Source: 2-01-FULL-39-28 sp964436165 (GTDB lineage: Bacteria > Patescibacteriota > Minisyncoccia > 2-02-FULL-40-12 > GWA2-44-9). Taken from it: DNA of 10,179 nt. This document shows positions 1 to 4,150 of the stretch, piece by piece. Numbering within the stretch: the stretch's first letter is position 1; each line of letters opens with the position of its first letter. The DNA lies in contig CAYTBY010000033.1 in NCBI GenBank assembly GCA_964436165.1, positions 1-10,179 of the forward strand, written 5' to 3'. The position numbers and the translations under genes are program-made. Under the pieces are notes generated by a model. It did not search any database. It had not been told where the DNA came from and was given only the letters and a program-made list of their open reading frames with translations.

Positions 1-7
1 CGGTTTT

Positions 8-481
8 TTATACTTCCCACAAACCGTTGTCAAAATCGGCAAGATATCCTATTACCCGAGAGTCGCATTTATTTTTACGCAAACCTTGCTCCAAGTTGGC
101 TCTAATGGTTAAAGCTTCTTTGAAAGAAAACTTTCTTTCATTGTCGCCTTCCTTTAAAAGACCCGCCTTCTTATAAGCCCCGCAATTAATATGAATCACG
201 GCACGAAAAGTTTCGATACCGTGTAACTCCCATAAACTAAGAGCTTGGCCAAGGAGATACTGAAAGCCTTGACTGTTTGGATCGCGTAGTCCCATTGCTC
301 CACCGGCGACTATTACCACATCCGGCATTTTTAACCCAAGAACTTGAACGGACTTTATTAATAAGCTTTTTTCGGGTTCGTCCAGACGAGTCAGACGGGC
401 GTCCGAACACCAAAAGGCCAGATCCTTTGTTTTGTAGTGTCCTTGTCCTTGGGAACTTTTATGTTTTACGACTAGTTTCAT
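8..481 (-). CDS. Small beta-carbonic-anhydrase-like zinc protein
   Basis: A protein of about 157 residues with the zinc-site signature of beta-class carbonic anhydrases: Cys25-Ser-Asp27-Ala-Arg29 near the N-terminus, a Gly-Gly pair near 60-61, then His97-Ile-Asn-Cys100-Gly101. In the family, the two Cys and the His bind zinc and the Asp/Arg pair gates the site, giving CO2/bicarbonate interconversion. The protein is shorter than typical beta enzymes (about 200 residues) and much of the flanking helical part is absent, so activity is not assured. Two ATGs are in frame. The upstream one (485-487) sits directly on AAAGG, whereas the second (479-481) is 6 nt after AAAGG, so I prefer the second. 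The gene lies 65 nt past atpC with its own promoter and is probably a separate transcription unit. The zinc motif is seen; the enzymatic role is inferred. Confidence 0.72.
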   Translation of the reverse strand: MKLVVKHKSSQGQGHYKTKDLAFWCSDARLTRLDEPEKSLLIKSVQVLGLKMPDVVIVAGGAMGLRDPNSQGFQYLLGQALSLWELHGIETFRAVIHINCGAYKKAGLLKEGDNERKFSFKEALTIRANLEQGLRKNKCDSRVIGYLADFDNGLWEV

Positions 482-511
482 GGACATCCTTTATACAAAG
501 TACCAGATGAT

Positions 512-540
512 ATTATACTCTAAAGTGAGAATAGAATCAA
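512..540 (-). promoter_or_regulatory. Sigma70-type promoter of the carbonic-anhydrase-like gene
   Basis: Read on the minus strand, TTGATT (535-540) is followed after exactly 17 nt by a perfect TATAAT (512-517). The predicted start of transcription is near 505, giving a short leader with AAAGG before the ATG at 481. It sits just beyond the atpC stop codon, so the downstream gene can be transcribed independently of the ATP synthase operon. Confidence 0.7.
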
Positions 541-546
541 CTGCAC

Positions 547-786
547 TTAGCTTGTCAGAATAGTAGCATTGTTACTTGAGCTTATCTCAAGAAATCCAGA
601 CTTAATATCAAAATTTAATTTTTCACCGTTTTCTTTGATAACCACCGCCTGGCCTTTGACCAGCTGGGTAATCAACGGCCGATGGTTATCAAGAACCGTA
701 ATTTCGCCTGAAGTCGTCTTTAAATTAAGCGAATTTACTTCGCCATCGAATTCTAATCCTTTTAATGATATGAGGTTTAAGTGCAT
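547..786 (-). CDS. atpC: F1 ATP synthase epsilon subunit, N-terminal domain only
   Basis: A protein of 79 residues matching the beta-sandwich domain of epsilon: the TTSGEITVLDNHRPLIT stretch at 24-40 and the SGFLEISSSNNATIL end are family hallmarks. Epsilon sits on the central stalk with gamma and connects it to the c ring. Most bacterial epsilons have about 130-140 residues with a C-terminal two-helix hairpin that inhibits ATP hydrolysis. That part is missing here, with no sign of a frameshift after the stop. It is the last gene of the operon. Its ATG directly abuts the inverted repeat of the GxxExxY element (787-821), so no normal Shine-Dalgarno site remains; only the repeat-derived TTAGGG lies just upstream. 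Confidence 0.93.
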   Translation of the reverse strand: MHLNLISLKGLEFDGEVNSLNLKTTSGEITVLDNHRPLITQLVKGQAVVIKENGEKLNFDIKSGFLEISSSNNATILTS

Positions 787-821
787 AACCCTAATACCCT
801 AATTAATCCGAATACACTAAT
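787..821. repeat. Left arm of element A inverted repeat
   Basis: A 35-nt arm starting AACCCTAATACCCTAAT and ending CGAATACACTAAT. It contains the TAG stop codon of the GxxExxY gene (817-819, minus strand) and directly abuts the atpC start codon (784-786). Confidence 0.8.
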
Positions 822-1233
822 GAAGATTACATTTAGGATTTAAAATTCTCTTCGGACTAAGAAGTTTTTGACGAAAATTCACTATAATACCCAGTGGCAA
901 ATTCAATAACTCTAAATATCTTAGTGTTTGAAAGTAGTCATCCTTAGTAACAAGACGTTTACTTTTTATCTCCAAAACTATCTTGTTATCTACCAAAAAG
1001 TCTGCCCAGTTTTTCGTGATTTTTAAATCAGCCCAATTAACATCTAATCTTTTTTCTCTTTCAAATACAACAGCCGATTCTTTCAGCAAATTTTCTAGTG
1101 CATCACTGTATGTTTTTTCCTTATGAAATCTACCGAGGTTATTATGAACTTTAAAAAGTAACCCCGATATCGTATAAGATAAATTAGGGTATATTAACTT
1201 CGTTCTCTTTACTATTAGTGTATTGGGATCCAT
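817..1233 (-). CDS. GxxExxY protein (PD-(D/E)XK nuclease-like), copy A
   Basis: A protein of 138 residues. The signature region reads KVHNNLGRFHKEKTY (G34, E39, Y42), a variant of the GxxExxY motif, followed by a nuclease-like core: Asp78 in the WADFLV strand, then Glu88-Ile-Lys90 and Lys92, with Gln102 in the following helix. This is the D...ExK plus Q pattern of the PD-(D/E)XK superfamily. The C-terminus LGIIVNFRQK..LSPKRILN is shared with the second copy at 6866-7270. The first codons (M-D-P-N-T-L) are read from the inverted repeat. The start is 15 nt after the atpD stop codon, without a Shine-Dalgarno site, so translation probably depends on coupling. It is in the same direction as the operon. 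The biochemical function of this family is unknown; a role in moving or maintaining the flanking repeat is inference. Confidence 0.85.
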   Translation of the reverse strand: MDPNTLIVKRTKLIYPNLSYTISGLLFKVHNNLGRFHKEKTYSDALENLLKESAVVFEREKRLDVNWADLKITKNWADFLVDNKIVLEIKSKRLVTKDDYFQTLRYLELLNLPLGIIVNFRQKLLSPKRILNPKCNLH

Positions 1234-1248
1234 TAGTAAATTAGGGTT
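1214..1248. repeat. Right arm of element A inverted repeat
   Basis: A 35-nt arm ending TAAATTAGGGTT on the plus strand. Read on the minus strand it begins AACCCTAATTTACTAATGG and carries the ATG of the GxxExxY gene at 1231-1233. The TAA stop of atpD (1249-1251) sits at its outer edge. Confidence 0.8.
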
Positions 1249-2607
1249 TTACTCTAGGCTTCCTTTCATATAGAAAAACTCCTCCGGTTTATCATCGTAC
1301 TTCCCATCAATGATTGATTTGAAATCCTTAACCGTTTGTTCTATTGAAACAAATTTCCCTTCCCGACCGGTAAAATTTGCCGCCACAGAAAAAGGCTGGG
1401 AAAGGAATTTCTGAATTCGACGAGCCCGATTAACCACTTTCTTATCTTCGTCGGATAATTCTTCCAAACCTAATATAGCAATAATATCCTGGAGTTCTTT
1501 GTAGCGCTGAAGGGTTTGCTGAACCTGTCTGGCAACTTGATAATGTTCCTCGCCGACTATTTTTGGATCTAGGGCGCTTGATGAAGAAGCTAACGGGTCA
1601 ACGGCTGGGTAAATGCCGATTTCAGTTAATTGACGCGATAATACAATAGTTGAATCAAGGTGAGCAAAAGTAGCCGCCGGAGCCGGATCGGTAATATCGT
1701 CCGCCGGAACATATATTGCCTGAACTGAAGTAATTGATCCGTCTTTAGTTGATGTAATCCGTTCTTGCAAAGCACCCATTTCTCCGGCCAAAGTCGGCTG
1801 ATAACCGACCGCTGAAGGCACACGACCAAGCAAGGTCGAAACCTCCGAACCAGCTTGTGAAAATCGGAAAATATTATCTATGAAAAGCAGGGTATCTTTT
1901 CTTTCTTCATCTCGGAAATACTCCGCCATAGTCAAACCTGTTAAAGCAACCCTTAACCGAGCGCCAGGAACTTCGTTCATTTGTCCAAAAACAAGAGCGG
2001 TTTTATTTATAACCCCTGACTCTTTCATTTCATGATATAAATCATTTCCTTCTCTCGTCCTCTCTCCTACTCCGGCAAAAACAGAAAATCCGCCAGAAAC
2101 CTCGGCCACGTTATGAATAAGCTCCATAAGAAGAACTGTCTTGCCAACACCTGCGCCTCCAAACAATCCGATCTTTCCACCCTTAATGAACGGGGCGAGT
2201 AAATCAATGACTTTAATTCCGGTTGCAAATACTTCCGTTTTGGTTGATTGCTGGTCTAGTGTCGGCGCAGCTCTGTGAATAGGCCAGTATTTTTTAAATC
2301 CAGTATCCTCTGCGTCTATTCTTTGGCCCAACACGTTAAAAAGCTTTCCTAAAACTTCCTGACCCACAGGAACGCTAATCGGCGCTCCAGTATCAGAAAC
2401 TTCCTGACCACGGTATAAACCATCAGTCGAAGCAAGAGAAACCGCCCGAACCCGGCCCGGTTCTAAATGTTTAGCCACTTCAAGCACTATCTCTCCTTTG
2501 TCAGTCCCAATCTTAAGCGCATTCAAAAGCGCCGGCATTTTTACATCCTCCGCAAATTCCACATCCACAACGGGACCCGTAATTTGTATTATTTTACCCT
2601 TGTTCAT
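1249..2607 (-). CDS. atpD: F1 ATP synthase beta subunit (catalytic)
   Basis: A protein of 452 residues, close to full family length. The N-terminal beta barrel (about 1-75) starts MNKGKIIQITGPVVDVEF. The nucleotide domain has Walker A GGAGVGKT (150-157), catalytic GERTREG (Glu182, Arg183), the Walker B strand LLFIDNIFRF (Asp244) and the canonical VPADDITDPAPAATFAHLD region. The C-terminal helical domain carries LEELSDEDK (the DELSEED counterpart, about 381-389). Beta subunits alternate with alpha in the F1 hexamer and make ATP from ADP and phosphate. Nothing in the core is missing. The ATG overlaps the TGA of the gamma relic upstream (ATGA), a trace of former gamma-beta coupling. The stop codon touches the element A repeat. 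No good Shine-Dalgarno site is visible. Confidence 0.98.
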   Translation of the reverse strand: MNKGKIIQITGPVVDVEFAEDVKMPALLNALKIGTDKGEIVLEVAKHLEPGRVRAVSLASTDGLYRGQEVSDTGAPISVPVGQEVLGKLFNVLGQRIDAEDTGFKKYWPIHRAAPTLDQQSTKTEVFATGIKVIDLLAPFIKGGKIGLFGGAGVGKTVLLMELIHNVAEVSGGFSVFAGVGERTREGNDLYHEMKESGVINKTALVFGQMNEVPGARLRVALTGLTMAEYFRDEERKDTLLFIDNIFRFSQAGSEVSTLLGRVPSAVGYQPTLAGEMGALQERITSTKDGSITSVQAIYVPADDITDPAPAATFAHLDSTIVLSRQLTEIGIYPAVDPLASSSSALDPKIVGEEHYQVARQVQQTLQRYKELQDIIAILGLEELSDEDKKVVNRARRIQKFLSQPFSVAANFTGREGKFVSIEQTVKDFKSIIDGKYDDKPEEFFYMKGSLE

Positions 2608-2708
2608 TGTAATGTATTTACCGCTGACGTTATTTCTATCAATTCTTTCGTTATTCCAGCCTGCCCAGCCCCACTTTTCTCTAAAAAGTCAAGCTGGACT
2701 GCGCCTAG
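2604..2708 (-). pseudogene. Relic of a second ATP synthase gamma C-terminus
   Basis: The 105-nt gap between the atpG stop and the atpD start, read in the frame that ends at TGA 2604-2606, gives LEKSGAGQAGITKELIEI followed by TSAVNTLQ and stop. This matches the gamma C-terminus of the intact gene just upstream (RQAQITRELIEIISG): QAxITxELIEIxS is shared. It is one frame off from atpG and has no start codon of its own. Synonymous positions differ at many codons, so it is not a fresh tandem copy. The TGA overlaps the atpD ATG as ATGA, the arrangement expected of the ancestral atpG end. I read it as the leftover tail of a former atpG whose body was replaced or duplicated. Confidence 0.72.
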
Positions 2709-2712
2709 TATA

Positions 2713-3696
2713 TCACATATCTATGATATTTTTACCAGATATTATCTCAATAAGTTCTCTCGTAATCTGGGCTTGACGGGCTTTATTATACTCTAAATTC
2801 AGTTTTTGGGAAAGATCTTTAGCGTTATCGGAGGCCGTCTTCATTGCCACCATCCTGGCTGAATGTTCCGAGGCATTGGCCTCCAAAACCAAATGATAAA
2901 CCTGCATCCTGACTAAATGGTCAACTAGACCTTCGATCAATTCTTTCGGTGACGGCTCGAAGATATAATCTACAGATGAATTATGAATATTGAATAATGA
3001 ATTACGAATTTCAGAAAAGCGGCCATGTTCGGGGATTATTTCGTTGATGGTTTGCTGTATTTTATCCAAATCAACCGGCAAGACCTGCCTCATTAGAACT
3101 TCTTGTTTAAGCGTGCTCCTGAAATGAGTAGAAATAGTAACTACCCTATCCCAGTCTTTATTTAAAAATCCTTTGATCAATAGTTCCGCAACCGGGTCCG
3201 TTTCTTTGGGATTTATAAAATCCCCGAATCCGGAAAATTCTCCAGCTAGTGATAGCTTCTTTTTATTAGCATATGATATCGCCTTTTTACCAACAGCCAC
3301 TACCTTTAATTCTCCAGAAGCAAGGCTTCTGGAAACCCTTGAAATATCTACATCTCCAGAAGCCTTGCTTCTGGGTTCAAGCTGATAGGCCTTTAAAAAT
3401 GAGTCGGCTAATCGCATAACTTGTGAATTAAAAGAGCCGGCTAGACCTCTATCAGATGTAACAATGACCAGCAATGTCTTTTTAATGTGGCGCTTTCGCA
3501 TTAAATCTGTCTTAACCGGCAAATATTTTCCCAAAACTGAGAGTAACTGAAGCGCCTTAAAAGCATAGGGCCTGGAATTCAAAGCCACCTGCTGGCTTTT
3601 CCTCATCTTCGTCGCCGCCACAACCTCCATCGCTTTCGTGATTTGGCCAATATTCTTAACGGCTTTTATTCTATTTTTTACTCCGATGATTGACAT
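2713..3696 (-). CDS. atpG: F1 ATP synthase gamma subunit with in-frame inserts
   Basis: A protein of 327 residues, longer than the usual 285-300. The N-terminal helix (IGVKNRIKAVKNIGQITKAMEVVAATKM) and the C-terminal helix (MVAMKTASDNAKDL...YNKARQAQITRELIEI) are typical and form the rotor coiled coil inside the alpha/beta hexamer. The Rossmann-like middle has the TSDRGLAGSFN motif (80-90). The extra length comes from a ~24-residue stretch at 106-129, encoded by two palindromes, and a ~13-residue segment (about 228-241), encoded by a 7-bp tandem repeat. Both replace loops in the peripheral domain. The upstream neighbour on the same strand is atpA, but an oppositely oriented small gene lies between them. 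A diverged copy of the C-terminus follows downstream. No Shine-Dalgarno site precedes the ATG. Confidence 0.96.
   Translation of the reverse strand: MSIIGVKNRIKAVKNIGQITKAMEVVAATKMRKSQQVALNSRPYAFKALQLLSVLGKYLPVKTDLMRKRHIKKTLLVIVTSDRGLAGSFNSQVMRLADSFLKAYQLEPRSKASGDVDISRVSRSLASGELKVVAVGKKAISYANKKKLSLAGEFSGFGDFINPKETDPVAELLIKGFLNKDWDRVVTISTHFRSTLKQEVLMRQVLPVDLDKIQQTINEIIPEHGRFSEIRNSLFNIHNSSVDYIFEPSPKELIEGLVDHLVRMQVYHLVLEANASEHSARMVAMKTASDNAKDLSQKLNLEYNKARQAQITRELIEIISGKNIIDM
2978..3012. repeat. Heptanucleotide tandem repeat inside atpG
   Basis: GAAT recurs at 2978, 2985, 2992, 2999 and 3006, a perfect 7-bp period with variable A/T-rich (once C) trinucleotides between. Read on the minus strand it encodes the EIRNSLFNIHNSS stretch just before the conserved YIFEPSP region of gamma. 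Five units are seen. Because 7 is not a multiple of 3, single-unit slippage would break the frame. Confidence 0.75.
3314..3374. repeat. Paired 19-bp palindromes inside atpG
   Basis: CCAGAAGC-AAG-GCTTCTGG (3314-3332) and CCAGAAGC-CTT-GCTTCTGG (3356-3374) are perfect 8-bp-stem hairpins with 3-nt loops. They are exact reverse complements of each other and start 42 bp apart, which is 14 codons. On the minus strand they encode PRSKASG (108-114) and SRSLASG (122-128) of gamma. Either each folds alone or the two pair as a 19-bp stem. They resemble in-frame palindromic insertions such as the Rickettsia palindromic elements in behaviour, but not visibly in sequence. Confidence 0.85.
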
Positions 3697-3718
3697 TATT
3701 TATATAATAAGGTAATAT
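3690..3718 (+). promoter_or_regulatory. Candidate promoter of the small membrane protein gene
   Basis: A perfect TTGACA (3690-3695) is followed after 17 nt by TAATAT (3713-3718, four of six matches). The -35 overlaps the atpG start codon on the other strand. A predicted start near 3725 gives a leader of about 25 nt containing AGAGG. A better TATAAT at 3703-3708 lacks a properly spaced -35. Confidence 0.5.
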
Positions 3719-3750
3719 TTATTTATGCTCTTTCCCCAGAGGTTAAGGAA

Positions 3751-4011
3751 ATGAATAATCACACTATTTATGACCCCTTAAGAAACGAGACCTGGCTTGA
3801 AGCTTTTCTGGTGGCAATTGGTTTTATTATTGCTTTGATCGGTTTCGTTGGACCAGTAATTGGGGCTATGTCGACGCCAGGTTCGTTACTTGTAAAATTT
3901 ACCGTTTTCCTGGTCGGCATAGCGATTACTGGTCTTGGAATCGGTTTGATCTGGGCATCAACAAAGTTACAAGACAAAAGATTTGACAAGTATTATAACC
4001 GATCATCTTAG
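3751..4011 (+). CDS. Small two-helix membrane protein, unrecognised family
   Basis: A protein of 86 residues that I do not recognise. Two hydrophobic, glycine-rich segments (about 18-40 and 47-69) are joined by a short MSTPGS turn, and a charged, basic C-terminal tail (KLQDKRFDKYYNRSS) follows. It is most likely a two-pass inner-membrane protein with both ends in the cytoplasm. The reading frame looks real because it has a TTGACA-type promoter, an AGAGG ribosome site 8 nt before the ATG, a single stop, and a strong intrinsic terminator 18 nt downstream. It lies on the strand opposite to the ATP synthase genes, between atpG and atpA, so it interrupts an operon that is normally continuous. Whether it works with the Fo sector is unknown. 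Confidence 0.7.
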   Translation: MNNHTIYDPLRNETWLEAFLVAIGFIIALIGFVGPVIGAMSTPGSLLVKFTVFLVGIAITGLGIGLIWASTKLQDKRFDKYYNRSS

Positions 4012-4029
4012 GGTCAATACTTCATCATC

Positions 4030-4057
4030 AGCCCAACTCTTCGGAGAAGGGCTTTTT
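4030..4057 (+). terminator. Intrinsic terminator with UUCG tetraloop
   Basis: The stem AGCCC/GGGCT (4030-4034 and 4049-4053) and the inner stem CTC/GAG (4037-4039 and 4044-4046) are separated by a symmetric AA/AA internal loop. They are capped by TTCG (4040-4043) closed by a C-G pair and followed by TTTTT. The T-run is only on the plus side, so it ends the small membrane protein transcript and should not stop ATP synthase transcription in the other direction. Confidence 0.85.
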
Positions 4058-4063
4058 AATTTA

Positions 4064-4150
4064 GTGCGAGGGGTGGCTCGGCTGGGGGACCCTCGCCGCG
4101 CGGAATGAAATGAGCACGGTGGGGGTGTGCCGAGACAGGACCCCGAGCTA
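4064..4150. other. GC-rich, structure-prone island between atpA and the terminator
   Basis: About 85 bp that are strikingly G/C-rich against AT-rich surroundings, with nested complementarity: GCGAGGG (4066-4072) with CCCTCGC (4090-4096), CTCGGC (4077-4082) with GCCGAG (4129-4134), GCTCGG (4076-4081) with CCGAGC (4143-4148), and CCGCGC (4096-4101) with GCACGG (4114-4119, one mismatch) around a 12-nt loop. The atpA stop codon lies at its edge. No coding frame is evident. It could be a small structured RNA, a processing or stabilising hairpin between atpA and atpG, or a repeat element. The strand is undecided. I do not recognise tRNA, SRP, RNase P or tmRNA hallmarks. Confidence 0.5.

Larger units (their letters stand above)
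787..1248 (-). mobile_element. GxxExxY element A: gene bounded by CTAAT-pentamer inverted repeat
   Basis: The arms are 787-821 and 1214-1248. Aligned without gaps, arm one and the reverse complement of arm two match at 29 of 35 positions. Each begins AACCCTAAT and ends CCnAATACACTAAT or CnAATACACTAAT. Four CNAAT pentamers (mostly CTAAT) occur at offsets 5, 13, 23 and 31. The only gene inside is the GxxExxY gene, whose ATG lies in one arm and whose TAG stop lies in the other. The element fills the atpD/atpC junction exactly: the atpD TAA stop overlaps its outer edge and the atpC ATG abuts the other edge. No target-site duplication is visible. The repeats and the gene are seen; mobility is inferred from the related gene-less copies elsewhere in the operon. 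Confidence 0.6.

Noticed and set aside
787..1248. Target-site duplication at element ends
   Set aside because: Flanks of all four elements were compared and no matching short direct repeat was found, so a classical DDE transposition mark is not supported.
4064..4150. tRNA or known small RNA in the GC-rich island
   Set aside because: No cloverleaf with anticodon and TTCRA arm, and no SRP, tmRNA or RNase P core motif could be found.
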